Part shown: piece after piece, positions 8,657 to 18,217 of the stretch
Numbering within the stretch: position 1 is the first letter of the stretch
How the letters are laid out: each line of letters begins with the position of its first letter
Source of the DNA: Fen-1308 sp035319125
GTDB taxonomy: Bacteria > Nitrospirota > Thermodesulfovibrionia > Thermodesulfovibrionales > Dissulfurispiraceae
NCBI GenBank assembly: GCA_035319125.1
Contig: DATHDG010000026.1
Coordinates: forward strand, 1-64,000
Reading direction: 5' to 3'
DNA length: 64,000 nucleotides
Notes under the pieces: model-generated
Databases searched by the model: none
What the model was told of the DNA's origin: nothing
Seen by the model: the letters and a program-made list of their open reading frames with translations, nothing else
Program-made: the position numbers and the translations under genes

Positions 8657-9505
8657 TTATAGGAGTGTCTTGCCGAAAAGTCTGCACCCTTTGCAATTCT
8701 TAGTGCTGCAGACTCTAGAGATACCCTGATGACACAATGCAAAGTCGTACTTCAGAGGATCATCCGGATCTAATGTTCTCAGTGACTCGGTTATCTGCAC
8801 AGCCATCTTCCAGTCCTGGGAATTTCTGGTCGTAAGATTCAGGCACCTGCTTATCCTCGCAATATGCGTGTCAAGAGGTATTACAAGTTTGCCCTTGGGT
8901 ATCCCTTTCCAAATGCCGAAGTCGATATCCCTGTCCCTTATCATCCATCGCAAGTACAGGTTCATCCTTTTGCAGGCGCTTCCTTTTTGCGGGGACGGAA
9001 TGAATTGCAACAACCCCGGAGGCTTTATGTTATTCCCATATACAAGAGAAGTGTCAACTTCAAGCATTGAAGAAATGAGTCCTGTTAAAGCGTTTCCAAT
9101 ATCTTGGTCATCATGGTGATAATTTATTCTGAAGATCTTTTCCAGAGAGCCATACTTTCTGAGAATCACATTCAGGATAAGGAAAAGTGCCAAAATGTCT
9201 TGATTCTCATTAAACCGGTATTTTATTCCGTTGAAGATTTTTCCGGCCTTATTTATATCAAATTTTAAAATGAATTCGTAAGGGCTTTCCCCCATTTTTG
9301 ACAGCATATTTCTTAATACGGCTTTAAAAATGTTTACATTTCCATAGGCAAAGGCTGCTGCTATGAAACCGCTTATTTCCTTGTCCCTGGGGTTAGGATA
9401 GGAATGGGGGAATTCTATAGGATCCCGAGAAATTGTTCCTTTAAAATCGAAATCAGAGTAAAATCTGTCAAGAATAGATTTAAGATCAGCATTTTCGTTC
9501 TGCAC
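8657..9505 (-). CDS. TIGR02757/DUF2400 family protein
   Basis: A 282-residue soluble protein of the DUF2400 (TIGR02757) family, recognised from SRDPIEFPHSYPNPRDKEI, GFIAAAFAYGNV, GKLVIPLDTHIARISRCL and the C-terminal Cys-rich end CHQGISRVCSTKNCKGC. The fold resembles helix-hairpin-helix DNA glycosylases, and the C-terminal cysteines are spaced rather like the Fe-S loop of endonuclease III. That comparison is an inference, and the biochemical function of the family is not established. It stands between the TonB receptor and the CBS-ACT gene on the same strand, with 87 bases to its upstream neighbour. Confidence 0.85.
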   Translation of the reverse strand: MQNENADLKSILDRFYSDFDFKGTISRDPIEFPHSYPNPRDKEISGFIAAAFAYGNVNIFKAVLRNMLSKMGESPYEFILKFDINKAGKIFNGIKYRFNENQDILALFLILNVILRKYGSLEKIFRINYHHDDQDIGNALTGLISSMLEVDTSLVYGNNIKPPGLLQFIPSPQKGSACKRMNLYLRWMIRDRDIDFGIWKGIPKGKLVIPLDTHIARISRCLNLTTRNSQDWKMAVQITESLRTLDPDDPLKYDFALCHQGISRVCSTKNCKGCRLFGKTLL

Positions 9506-9591
9506 ATTGAAGTATAACTGATCTGTCAGATCATAGCAGCAAAAAATAGGGCATGTTTAGTTACACCAATGAGTCAAATTGAACTTAATAC

Positions 9592-10245
9592 TTATACTGC
9601 CCTCTTTATCTCAATATTTTTGTATTGGTCTGTAAGATCCTTCTTCATTCCCTCGAAGTCATCCGACTTGTCGATCCTGGCACGTATAACTATCTTACGA
9701 TAGCCAGGATCCATACCTTCGTATGATGTGAGAATGCTTAATAGACCAAAGCCGTGCTTTCTTATGATATCGGCAACTTCTTTGATAGAGCCGGGCCTGT
9801 CTTCAACGGTAAGATTGATCCTGTGCCCACCCTTCCTTACACCCGTTATATCAACAAGAATCCGGTACATATCCTTATCAGAGATGATTCCCACCAGTCT
9901 ATCTCCGGATACTACGGGGAGGCACCCTATGTCCCTGTCGTGCATGATCATTGCAGCCTCTTCGATAGGAGTTTCAGCTGATACGGTAGTGACGTCTTTC
10001 TTCATGATTTCCCTGATCTTTGCCTTATCAAGTAAATAATGAAGCTCATACACATCAAGCGTAGTTGCCTTGGAGGGAGCATATTCCTTAATGTCTCTAT
10101 CGGACACTATGCCTGCGACCTTTTCTCCTTTTACCACGGGCAGGTGGTTGATATTTCGTTCCCTCATTATTGTCATGGCTGATGAGACGCTATCTTCAGG
10201 TGTAACTGTAGAGACTTTCCTGGTCATCCAATCGGATACGAACAT
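9592..10245 (-). CDS. CBS-pair plus ACT domain protein (AcuB-like)
   Basis: 217 residues: two CBS motifs (about 7-58 with MRERNINHLPVVKGEKVAG, and about 78-132 with MHDRDIGCLPVVSGDRLVG) followed by an ACT domain (about 138-217, beginning RINLTVEDRPGSIKEVADII). CBS pairs bind adenine nucleotides and ACT domains bind amino acids, so it probably acts as a metabolic sensor. It lies 34 bases downstream of livF at the end of the branched-chain amino-acid transporter operon, which suits an amino-acid sensing role. AcuB in Bacillus has the same domain order, but no acuA or acuC is present here. Confidence 0.85.
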   Translation of the reverse strand: MFVSDWMTRKVSTVTPEDSVSSAMTIMRERNINHLPVVKGEKVAGIVSDRDIKEYAPSKATTLDVYELHYLLDKAKIREIMKKDVTTVSAETPIEEAAMIMHDRDIGCLPVVSGDRLVGIISDKDMYRILVDITGVRKGGHRINLTVEDRPGSIKEVADIIRKHGFGLLSILTSYEGMDPGYRKIVIRARIDKSDDFEGMKKDLTDQYKNIEIKRAV

Positions 10246-10279
10246 GTCATGCCTCCGCTCATTAATTTATCCTGCATTT

Positions 10280-10984
10280 CTAAACTCCCAGATATGCCTG
10301 CTTTACATGCTCGTCATTGAGAAGGGCATGTCCGGCACCCTCCATGACAATCTTTCCGTTTTCAAGCACATATGCCCTATCGGAAATAGAAAGAGTCTGT
10401 TTCACATTCTGCTCGACTATCAGAACCGTTACACCTTCTTCCCGCACCTTTTTGATGACATTGAAGATCTCTCTTACCAGGATCGGGGCAAGTCCAAGAG
10501 AAGGCTCATCGAACATGAGCAGTCTGGGCAATGACATTAATCCGCGACCTATGGCAAGCATCTGCTGTTCTCCACCGCTTAAAGTGCCTGCCTTTTGTCT
10601 GCGCCTCTCCTTCAGTCTCGGGAAAAGATCAAATACCATCTGCTTTGACTGCCGCCTTCTGCCCTTGGCATCTCCACGCAGGGAACCCATTTCAAGGTTC
10701 TCCTCGACCGTCATTTCAACAAAGAGCCTCCTCGCCTCAGGCACGTGGGCTATGCCTTTTTCTATTCGCGTGAATGCCTCCGAGCGATGGATAGGTGCGC
10801 CGTCAAAAATTATTTCACCCTGAGCCGGCGTGAGGAGTCCTGAAATAGTCTTCAGCACTGTAGATTTTCCAGCTCCGTTAGCACCTATCAAAGCTACTAC
10901 CTCAGCTTTCCTGACCTCGAAAGACACATCCCGTATGACCCGAACATCTCCATAGAAGACATCAATTCCTCTTATTTCAAGCAT
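10280..10984 (-). CDS. livF: Branched-chain amino-acid ABC transporter ATPase LivF
   Basis: 234 residues from ATG 10984 (MLEIRGIDVFYGDV). Walker A is GANGAGKST, the signature LSGGEQQMLAIGR, Walker B LLMFDEPSLGLAP and the switch His lies in the VEQNVKQ region typical of LivF. An in-frame ATG at 11050 lies inside livG and gives a non-homologous N-terminus, so the internal start is preferred. It overlaps livG by 8 bases. Together with LivG it would power the LivHM permease. Confidence 0.93.
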   Translation of the reverse strand: MLEIRGIDVFYGDVRVIRDVSFEVRKAEVVALIGANGAGKSTVLKTISGLLTPAQGEIIFDGAPIHRSEAFTRIEKGIAHVPEARRLFVEMTVEENLEMGSLRGDAKGRRRQSKQMVFDLFPRLKERRRQKAGTLSGGEQQMLAIGRGLMSLPRLLMFDEPSLGLAPILVREIFNVIKKVREEGVTVLIVEQNVKQTLSISDRAYVLENGKIVMEGAGHALLNDEHVKQAYLGV

Positions 10985-11702
10985 GGTGAGACTCTCCGAG
11001 ATATGCCTCAATAACCTGCGGATTTCCCCCGATTTCTCCAGGAGTTCCATCGCCTATCTTCTGTCCGTAGTTTACTACGACTATCCTATCGGATATTGAC
11101 ATAATGACCTTCATGTGGTGTTCTATCACCATTATTGTTATGCCCTTTTCCTTAATCTTCATTATGATCTCGATAGATTCATCAAGCTCCGATGGATTTA
11201 GTCCCGCACAGCTCTCATCAAGCAATAGCAGCTCCGGCTGAGTGGCAAGCGCTCTGGTTATCTCCAACTTTTTTCTCTTCCCAAGCGGCAGCCCTTTAGA
11301 AATACTGTCAATATCGGCAGAAATGCCGGTGAATTTGATGGTCTCGCGTGCTATCTCTTCAGCCTCTGCTTTGCTGCTTGTCCTCAAAAAGGCTGATGCA
11401 ATAACATTGTCTAGGACTGACATGCGCTGCAGAGGCTTTACTACCTGGAAGGTTCTGGCCATGCCCCTTTTGCATATCTGGTACGATTTAAGGCCTGATA
11501 TCTTTTCGCCTCTGAAGTATATTTCGCCCCTCGACGGTCTGTAGAAGCCGTTTACCATGTTAAATAAGGTGGTTTTACCGGCCCCGTTAGGTCCTATTAC
11601 CCCTAGTATCTCTCCCTTCTGCACCTCAAATGATACGTTGCTGACTGCAGCCAGACCTCCGAAAAACATAGAAACATTCCTGACCTCAAGGATAGATGTC
11701 AC
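10977..11702 (-). CDS. livG: Branched-chain amino-acid ABC transporter ATPase LivG
   Basis: 241 residues with Walker A GPNGAGKTTLFNMVNGFY, the LivG-type GMARTFQVVKPLQRM segment, Walker B LLLLDESCAGLNP and the EHHMKVIMSISDRI region. The signature motif is slightly divergent (KGLPLGKRKKLEITRAL), as is usual for LivG. The start overlaps the end of livM by 4 bases (ATGA), consistent with coupled translation in the livKHMGF operon. Ligand specificity of such systems is broad (amino acids, urea, aromatic acids) and cannot be fixed here. Confidence 0.93.
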   Translation of the reverse strand: MTSILEVRNVSMFFGGLAAVSNVSFEVQKGEILGVIGPNGAGKTTLFNMVNGFYRPSRGEIYFRGEKISGLKSYQICKRGMARTFQVVKPLQRMSVLDNVIASAFLRTSSKAEAEEIARETIKFTGISADIDSISKGLPLGKRKKLEITRALATQPELLLLDESCAGLNPSELDESIEIIMKIKEKGITIMVIEHHMKVIMSISDRIVVVNYGQKIGDGTPGEIGGNPQVIEAYLGESHHA

Positions 11703-12637
11703 TGTTTCCTCCCTATCCCAAGGATGCGGATAAGTTTAGGTAAATCCCCTGCAATGCCATTTGGCAGAAAGATGATAATCACGATCAGGAGAATGCCGAA
11801 GAGAGTCTGGTGGGCTGAACCGATGGTTGGAAGCGATCGAATAAGCTCGGAGAAAAATACCATGATGACCGCTCCTACCACAGGTCCCCAATATGTAGCA
11901 ACACCTCCTACCATTACTACCATGACCGTAAGTATGGATATATCACCAAGCGCAAATACAATCCCAGGGTCTATGTATCCCATGTAGTTCATGTAGAAGG
12001 CCCCTGCGATTCCTGTAAAAACGCCGCTCAGGGAAAGAGCTATGGTCTTGAAAAGTGTTGAATTTATGCCCAAGGATTCAGCTGCGTACTGGTCTTCTCT
12101 AATGGCGACAAAGTAATATCCCCATTTAGACTGGACAACTATTTTGACTACCGCAAATGTAAGAGCGGCTATGCCGAGTATGATATAGAAGTACGGCGCT
12201 TTTTCAACCCATGTCCTCTCCTGGATCATAATGCCAAGATTTCCCTGAGTATATGTTTCAAGGTTCTCGGCAAAAATCCTGAAGATCTCTCCGATTGCAA
12301 GTGTCGACAGAACGAAGTAAGGGCCTCTAAGTCTAAGGCTTATTACGCCTATTCCCAAAGCAACCAACAGGGCTGCAACAATAGCTATGGGCATTCCCCA
12401 CCAGGCCGCAATGCCCGTATGGTAATAAAGCATACCGGCGCTGTATGCGCCTACTCCAAAAAAAGCCGCATGTCCAAAGGATACCTGGCCGCAGTAGCCA
12501 CCCAGAAGGTTCCAGGCCATTCCGATAACGGACCACATAAGGACAAGTATGAGTATATGCATTAGATAGTCGCTCAGCCCCAGCAAAGGAAGAAGCGCCA
12601 TGCACCCAAGTACAAGGAACGGAATATATTTCTTCAT
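11699..12637 (-). CDS. livM: Branched-chain amino-acid ABC transporter permease LivM
   Basis: 312 residues starting at MKKYIPFLVLG. The protein is strongly hydrophobic with multiple membrane helices and carries the LivM signatures GYCGQVSFGHAAFFGVGAY and LRLRGPYFVLSTLAIGEI. The start at 12637 overlaps the livH end by 4 bases; a longer frame to 12733 would run antiparallel to no known domain and is rejected. It forms the membrane channel with LivH. Confidence 0.93.
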   Translation of the reverse strand: MKKYIPFLVLGCMALLPLLGLSDYLMHILILVLMWSVIGMAWNLLGGYCGQVSFGHAAFFGVGAYSAGMLYYHTGIAAWWGMPIAIVAALLVALGIGVISLRLRGPYFVLSTLAIGEIFRIFAENLETYTQGNLGIMIQERTWVEKAPYFYIILGIAALTFAVVKIVVQSKWGYYFVAIREDQYAAESLGINSTLFKTIALSLSGVFTGIAGAFYMNYMGYIDPGIVFALGDISILTVMVVMVGGVATYWGPVVGAVIMVFFSELIRSLPTIGSAHQTLFGILLIVIIIFLPNGIAGDLPKLIRILGIGRKQ

Positions 12638-13560
12638 CTTGCAAGCCTCTTCTTCTTGATAAGAGAGGCCACTCCGCCGGGCAGGAATATAAGTACCAGC
12701 ACAAAAATAATGAATCTGCCGGCAGGCGCCCATCCCATCCCAAGATAAGTGGATGTCATGGATTCGAATATTCCCAGAATCACTCCGCCGACGATGGCAC
12801 CTTCGACTGAACCAAGGCCGCCCAGTATGGTTATGACGAAAGCGATATTAGTGAATTGTTTACCGAGTGCCGGATAAAGATAATAAATCGGAATAAAGAG
12901 GCAAGCCGCTGCACCAACAAGGGCTGAGCCAATGCCGAAAGTGAGCATACGCATACGCTGTACATTCACACCCATCAGAAGTGCCGCATCAAGATCCTGC
13001 GCCGTTGCCCTGATTGATCTGCCGGTATCCGTCTTCCCGAGGAAGAACCAGAGCAACGTTGATATGATTACCGAAAATACGAACGATACAGTCCATGGAA
13101 GAGATAGTGAAAGTTCAATGGGAGCATCCTTCCAGTAATCAGAAAGATACCATGCTGTTGTTGCATAAGAAACGGGTGTGGAGCGATAATCGGACGTAAA
13201 GAATACTGTCGCAAGATTAGACAGGACCATGCCGATTCCGACTGTCAGGATGACCTGGTTATGCGGCAATATGGATTCTACCCTCAATACCGGGGTTATC
13301 AGGAACTTCTGCAATCCCACACCCAGAAGGAATAGTACCGGCGCAGCTATGAATATGGATATGTATGGATCAATATGGAAAAGATCATATCCAAAAAAAG
13401 CCACGTACATGGCGATCATCATCTGATCGCCATGTGCAAGGTTTATAATTCTCATGACCCCGAGGATAAGCGCCATGCCGAGGCCTATTAAAGCGTAAAG
13501 TCCGCCCAGCAGTATCCCCGCTATAAGCGTCTGCAAAAACAGTTCGATATGGGGCGCCAT
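12634..13560 (-). CDS. livH: Branched-chain amino-acid ABC transporter permease LivH
   Basis: 308 residues, multi-helix membrane protein with LivH hallmarks: GGLYALIGLGMALILGVMRI, INLAHGDQMMIAMY, and ILGGLGSVEGAIVGGVILG near the C-terminus. It follows livK after 15 bases and overlaps livM by 4. It is the second permease half of the importer. Confidence 0.94.
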   Translation of the reverse strand: MAPHIELFLQTLIAGILLGGLYALIGLGMALILGVMRIINLAHGDQMMIAMYVAFFGYDLFHIDPYISIFIAAPVLFLLGVGLQKFLITPVLRVESILPHNQVILTVGIGMVLSNLATVFFTSDYRSTPVSYATTAWYLSDYWKDAPIELSLSLPWTVSFVFSVIISTLLWFFLGKTDTGRSIRATAQDLDAALLMGVNVQRMRMLTFGIGSALVGAAACLFIPIYYLYPALGKQFTNIAFVITILGGLGSVEGAIVGGVILGIFESMTSTYLGMGWAPAGRFIIFVLVLIFLPGGVASLIKKKRLAR

Positions 13561-13575
13561 CGATTATATTGAACC

Positions 13576-14760
13576 TTACCTTCTGTCTCTCCACGCAGGA
13601 ATTGGGTACACGTACTTAGCTGTTGCATATTTAGCAGGCCAGATCAGCTCATGGTTGCCCTTCAGAACCTGAAGAGCAAAGGTCTCATGGAAGTTCTGAT
13701 TCTGATAGCCGTCCTTGTCCTCAAATTTAACAGGACCGTAAGCTGTCATCATGTTGGTTGCCTTTAGAGCACTTCTGATGTCGTCAGTGCTCCAGCTCTT
13801 TGCCTTTTCGAGCGCATTCTTTATCACGTAGATTGCCGAATAAGCCGAGGCGCCATGATAGGAGGGATAGTCTCCATATTTCTGTTTGTATTTTTCAGCA
13901 TAGGACGCTGCACCAGGATATTTCAGCTTATGGAACCAGAGGGTTGCAGTTACAACATATTCGGCCGCATCTTTTGCATTCTGTATAAATTCAGGGATTG
14001 CGAATCCTGCAGCGCCTCCCGCATAGAGTTTGGCTTCGATACGGAGTTCCTTGATCTGTTTCATCAGCAGAGATGCGTCCATGACATATGAAACCATATA
14101 GATTATGTCAGGCCGGGCAGCCTTCACTTTCGATAGAATTGGCTTGAAATCGACTGCTCCCTTCTCATACTTCTCTTTTACTAAAACGCTTATGCCCAGT
14201 TTCTTCGCCTGCTTATCCATGTCCTCTGCACCTGAAGTCCCGAAGTTGGTGCTTTCATAAATAATAGCCATGGTCTTAGGCTTGACAACCTCGGTCATAA
14301 AAGATACAACAGCATCAGCATAGTGAACGTTTGTCGCATTCTGGCGAAATACATATTTATAGTTTTTCTGCGTAATCTCGTCCGCTGCGCTGGCAACAAC
14401 AAGATAAGGAGTCTTTCTTTCTTCGGCTACCGCCGCAACTGCCTTTGCGCATGACGATGTGTACTCTCCAACAATAATTGGTTGTTTATTCCCGATAAGC
14501 TTCTCCACAATGGCCCTAGCGGTCTCCGGTTTAGCCTGGGAATCCTCAAAACGCAATACAAGCCGCTTGCCTTTAATGCCGCCCTTAGCGTTGATTTCCG
14601 CAGCAGCTATTTCATAGGAACGTTTCTGTATTTCTCCGAACTTAGCCTCAGAGCCTGTCAACGGCAGCGGTATAGCCAGCTCGAAGTCGGCAGCATGAAG
14701 GTTACCTCCAAATAGCATGAACACGATCGTGCTCAGGATAACAGATAAAAACCTTTTCAT
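13576..14760 (-). CDS. livK: Branched-chain amino-acid type substrate-binding protein LivK
   Basis: 394 residues with a cleavable signal peptide (SVILSTIVFMLFGGNLHAAD) and the periplasmic-binding-protein type 1 fold (LPLTGSEAKFGEIQKRSYEI, GGIKGKRLVLRFEDSQAKPE, VGEYTSSCAKAVAAVAEE). GGAGG six bases before the ATG is a strong ribosome site. It is the first gene of the livKHMGF operon and sits divergently from nuoA across a 207-base gap. Binding residues suggest an amino-acid-like ligand, but the exact substrate cannot be read. Confidence 0.93.
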   Translation of the reverse strand: MKRFLSVILSTIVFMLFGGNLHAADFELAIPLPLTGSEAKFGEIQKRSYEIAAAEINAKGGIKGKRLVLRFEDSQAKPETARAIVEKLIGNKQPIIVGEYTSSCAKAVAAVAEERKTPYLVVASAADEITQKNYKYVFRQNATNVHYADAVVSFMTEVVKPKTMAIIYESTNFGTSGAEDMDKQAKKLGISVLVKEKYEKGAVDFKPILSKVKAARPDIIYMVSYVMDASLLMKQIKELRIEAKLYAGGAAGFAIPEFIQNAKDAAEYVVTATLWFHKLKYPGAASYAEKYKQKYGDYPSYHGASAYSAIYVIKNALEKAKSWSTDDIRSALKATNMMTAYGPVKFEDKDGYQNQNFHETFALQVLKGNHELIWPAKYATAKYVYPIPAWRDRR

Positions 14761-14891
14761 TTAGCATCCCTCCTTTTTTGCCTTTTTATCACTATACTTA
14801 ATCTTTACAAATAACTGAAAACTGATAGCACTTTCAACCGCCCGTCAAATCCGCTTCCCGCAAATTTGGCTTACATAATATATATTACATC

Positions 14892-14920
14892 TTGTGATTA
14901 AATTGTATCGCGTTTATTTA
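14892..14920 (+). promoter_or_regulatory. Candidate promoter for the nuo operon
   Basis: In the 207-base gap between divergent livK and nuoA, TTGTGA (14892-14897) and TATTTA (14915-14920) are 17 bases apart. Both match the bacterial consensus only partly. nuoA itself has GGGAG 6 bases ahead of its ATG. Confidence 0.3.
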
Positions 14921-14967
14921 ATTGCTACACTGGTACTCATGCATATGCGTCTCAAAAGGGAGTATTA

Positions 14968-15369
14968 ATGGTTCACGGATCGCTGGGGCCTCTTATTCTA
15001 TATGGCATAGCCGTTGTCGTGGTATCTGCAGTCATGGTTTTGGCGTCATACCTGTTGGGCCAGAAGCACCGGGATTGTGACACCGAAGAGCCGTATGAAT
15101 CAGGTATCAGGGCAACAGGATCAGCAAGAATGAGATTCGATATCAAATTCTACATGATCGCAATGTTTTTCATCATATTCGATCTCGAATCAGTATTTAT
15201 ATTTGCCTGGTCGGTGTCCCTGTTTGAAACAGGCTGGCCGGGATATATATGCATGGCAGTCTTTATATCGGTCTTAATGGTTATGCTCATATACCTCTGG
15301 AGAATCGGTGCGCTTCAGTGGGGTCCCAGGATGACAAGTTCTGCGATCACTGAAAGGCCAAATCGCTGA
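14968..15369 (+). CDS. nuoA: NADH-quinone oxidoreductase subunit A
   Basis: 133 residues with three membrane helices and the NuoA signature region EEPYESGIRATGSARMRFDIKF followed by FFIIFDLESVFIFAW. It is part of the membrane arm near the quinone site of complex I. It opens a tightly packed operon; the next gene (nuoB) starts on its last base. Confidence 0.95.
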   Translation: MVHGSLGPLILYGIAVVVVSAVMVLASYLLGQKHRDCDTEEPYESGIRATGSARMRFDIKFYMIAMFFIIFDLESVFIFAWSVSLFETGWPGYICMAVFISVLMVMLIYLWRIGALQWGPRMTSSAITERPNR

Positions 15370-15983
15370 TGCACAATCGAATCATCAAGCCCGAATCGAA
15401 CTCGATGGATGATGCTGTGGGAAAGGTGCTGATACTTTCTCGCCTGCAGGATCTGCTCGCCTGGGGACGAAAAAATTCCCTGTGGCCCTTCAATTTCGGG
15501 CTTTCATGTTGTTTTGTCGAAATGGCTACGAGCATTACAAGCAGGCACGATATAGCCAGATTCGGCTCAGAGGTTATTCGAGGAACTCCCCGGGAGGCGG
15601 ACGTAATGATAGTTGCAGGAACTGTGTTCATCAAGATTGCCCCAGTTATCAAGCGCCTTTATCACCAGATGATGGAGCCGCGGTGGGTGATTTCTATGGG
15701 ATCATGCGCCAATTCCGGAGGCATGTATGACATTTACAGCGTTGTGCAAGGCGTGGACAGATTTCTGCCGGTTGATGTGTACGTTCCCGGATGTCCCCCG
15801 AGGCCTGAGGCATTTATGCAAGGCCTGCTGCTGCTGCAAAAAGCAGTTAGCACAGAAAAGAGGCCGCTAAGCTGGATTGCAGGACCACAGGAAGTCCGGA
15901 AAGCCCCTGTGCCTTCAATGCGCGATATATTGCGTGCAGAAAGAATAAAAGCCGTAAATCTGAGATCGCCGGATGAGGTGTGA
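15369..15983 (+). CDS. nuoB: NADH-quinone oxidoreductase subunit B
   Basis: 204 residues. It carries the N2 4Fe-4S cluster ligands: adjacent Cys pair in FGLSCCFVEM, GSCANSGGMYD and VPGCPPRPEA. It passes electrons to quinone with NuoD. The start overlaps the nuoA stop by one base (TGATG), showing coupling. Confidence 0.96.
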   Translation: MHNRIIKPESNSMDDAVGKVLILSRLQDLLAWGRKNSLWPFNFGLSCCFVEMATSITSRHDIARFGSEVIRGTPREADVMIVAGTVFIKIAPVIKRLYHQMMEPRWVISMGSCANSGGMYDIYSVVQGVDRFLPVDVYVPGCPPRPEAFMQGLLLLQKAVSTEKRPLSWIAGPQEVRKAPVPSMRDILRAERIKAVNLRSPDEV

Positions 15984-15989
15984 TAAACT

Positions 15990-17750
15990 GTGATTCGCGA
16001 AGCTACTGTAATTTCGGAACTGAAGAGCTCATTCGATGATGATGGTATTATTGAGATCGACACTCAAGATAATGTGCCTACTGCTTTAATTCCTGCCGGC
16101 AAGATTAAGTCCATCCTGCGCCACCTCAAGAACAATATCGACCGGCCATATAAAATGCTCTACGATCTTACGGCAATCGATGAGCGGACGCGCTCCAGAA
16201 TGTCAGATCCAGGCACAATCAATGCCACCAGCGATTTTTCTGCAGTCTATCACCTGATGTCATTGGAAAGGAATGAGGATATAAGACTCAAAGTGCCGCT
16301 CGGCGGCGACTTCCCGTCAATTGATAGTATTGTTGATATTTGGCCATCTGCCAACTGGTATGAGCGTGAAGTCTGGGACATGTTCGGCATCACATTCAAC
16401 GGCCATCCTATGCACAAACGCATTTTAATGCCTGATTACTGGCAGGGGCATCCATTGCGAAAAGACCATCCTGCACGCGCCACAGATATGGCCGGCTTCA
16501 GCTTACCCGATGAAACTGAATCATTACGACAGGAGGAACTGCAGTTTCGCCCCGAAGATTGGGGACTAAAAAAAAATCTCCGTGACACCGATGTAATGTT
16601 CCTTAATCTTGGACCGCAGCATCCTGGCACTCATGGTCTTCTCAGGATTATTCTGGAACTCGACGGAGAAGAGATCGTCGAATCTGTGCTCGACATCGGC
16701 TACCATCACCGCGGGGCTGAGAAGATGGGAGAACGCCAGTCATGGCATACTTATATCCCTTACACTGACCGGATTGATTATCTCGCTGGAGTAATGAATA
16801 ATCTGGCGTATGTGCTGTCGGTTGAGAAGCTCGCAGGGATTGAAGTTCCTGAAAGGGCAAAGGTTATCAGGATAATGCTGTGCGAACTCTTTCGCATTGC
16901 AAGCCATCTTGTCTGGTATGGCACATTTGCACAGGACGTCGGCGCTCTCTCACCGGTCTTTTATATGTTCAGCGATAGAGAACGGATATTTGACATCATC
17001 GCTTCAATATGCGGAGGCAGGATGCATCCTAATTGGTTCAGAATTGGAGGCGTCGCCCAGGATCTCCCTAAAAAATGGGACGCCCTGATAAAAGATTTTC
17101 TGGATTATCTGCCGTCACGAATCGATGAATATGACCGCATAGTGATGGGAAACCAGATATTCAAGGCAAGAACGCAAGGGATCGGCAGCTACTCTAAAGA
17201 TGAAGCCATAGAATGGGGGATAACCGGTCCGGGCCTACGCGCCTGTGGAGTTCAGTGGGATGTAAGGAAGAAAAGACCTTACAGCGGGTACGATCAATTC
17301 GAATTCGAAGTTCCGACGGCTGTCAAAGGAGATTGCTATGAGCGCAGTCTTGTCCGCATAGAGGAAATGCGCCAAAGCCTTCGCATAATCAGGCAGTGCC
17401 TTAATAACATGCCAGAAGGCCCATACAAGGCATATCATCATCTGGCAACTCCGCCCCTGAAAGAACATACTATGCATGACATCGAGACCCTCATAAACCA
17501 CTTTCTGGGTGTCAGCTGGGGGCCCGTTATCCCTCCAGGAGAGGCTTGCATCCCCATAGAGGCGACAAAAGGAATAAACAGTTATTATCTCATAAGCGAC
17601 GGCAGCACTTACCCATACCGGGTTAGGATCAGAGCGCCATCCTTTGCGCATCTCCAGATAGTGCCGCATATATGCCGTGGGCTGATGATACCGGACCTGA
17701 TGGCAATACTTGGAAGTGTAGATTTTGTGCTTGCGGATGTTGACCGTTAG
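15990..17750 (+). CDS. nuoCD: Fused NADH-quinone oxidoreductase subunits C/D
   Basis: 586 residues. Residues 1 to about 190 are the 30 kDa NuoC-like domain (WPSANWYEREVWDMFGI, HPLRKDHPA); residues about 200-586 are the 49 kDa NuoD-like domain (LNLGPQHPGTHGLLRIILEL, GYHHRGAEKMGERQSWH, ending IMAILGSVDFVLADVDR). Fusion occurs in several lineages, including Enterobacteria and some Nitrospirota. The start codon at 15990 (GTG) follows the nuoB stop by 6 bases. It forms the quinone-binding part of the hydrophilic arm. Confidence 0.95.
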   Translation: MIREATVISELKSSFDDDGIIEIDTQDNVPTALIPAGKIKSILRHLKNNIDRPYKMLYDLTAIDERTRSRMSDPGTINATSDFSAVYHLMSLERNEDIRLKVPLGGDFPSIDSIVDIWPSANWYEREVWDMFGITFNGHPMHKRILMPDYWQGHPLRKDHPARATDMAGFSLPDETESLRQEELQFRPEDWGLKKNLRDTDVMFLNLGPQHPGTHGLLRIILELDGEEIVESVLDIGYHHRGAEKMGERQSWHTYIPYTDRIDYLAGVMNNLAYVLSVEKLAGIEVPERAKVIRIMLCELFRIASHLVWYGTFAQDVGALSPVFYMFSDRERIFDIIASICGGRMHPNWFRIGGVAQDLPKKWDALIKDFLDYLPSRIDEYDRIVMGNQIFKARTQGIGSYSKDEAIEWGITGPGLRACGVQWDVRKKRPYSGYDQFEFEVPTAVKGDCYERSLVRIEEMRQSLRIIRQCLNNMPEGPYKAYHHLATPPLKEHTMHDIETLINHFLGVSWGPVIPPGEACIPIEATKGINSYYLISDGSTYPYRVRIRAPSFAHLQIVPHICRGLMIPDLMAILGSVDFVLADVDR

Positions 17751-17754
17751 AGAC

Positions 17755-18216
17755 ATGCTCAGTCAAGAGGAAAAAATAGAAATAGAGCAGCATATCTCTA
17801 AAGCGCCGACCATGAAGGCTGCCGCAATAGATGTTTTAAAAACGGTTCAGAGGCATAGGGGTTGGGTGCCCGACGATGCTCTTGAAGAAGCGGCCGTAAT
17901 GCTCAGCATGACCCCTGCCGAGTTGGATAGTATAGCAACCTTCTTTTCGCTGATTTATCGAAAGCCTGTCGGCAAGCACGTCATACTTGTCTGCGACGGC
18001 GTTTGTTGCTGGCTTGTCGGATATGAAGATATCAGAAAGCGCCTAATGGATCGCTTAGGCATAACCTTCGGTGAAACTACTAATGACGGAAAATTTACGC
18101 TAATACAATCTGCATGCCTGGGCGCATGTGAAAATGCGCCGGCCATGATGATAGATGATCAACTCTATATAAAACTTACCCCCGATATGGTGGATGCTGT
18201 ATTAGTCGGATATTGA
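17755..18216 (+). CDS. nuoE: NADH-quinone oxidoreductase subunit E
   Basis: About 153 residues from ATG 17755 (MLSQEEKIEIEQH); upstream in-frame ATGs at 17725 and 17737 overlap nuoCD. The thioredoxin-like 2Fe-2S domain has ligands in CDGVCC and CLGACENAPAM. It belongs to the NADH-oxidising module with NuoF and is followed by nuoF after one base. Confidence 0.94.
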   Translation: MLSQEEKIEIEQHISKAPTMKAAAIDVLKTVQRHRGWVPDDALEEAAVMLSMTPAELDSIATFFSLIYRKPVGKHVILVCDGVCCWLVGYEDIRKRLMDRLGITFGETTNDGKFTLIQSACLGACENAPAMMIDDQLYIKLTPDMVDAVLVGY

Positions 18217-18217
18217 G

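Noticed and set aside
14761..14967. Crp or Fnr site in the livK-nuoA gap
   Set aside because: TTGTGATTAAATTGTA has only one good half-site and no symmetrical partner.
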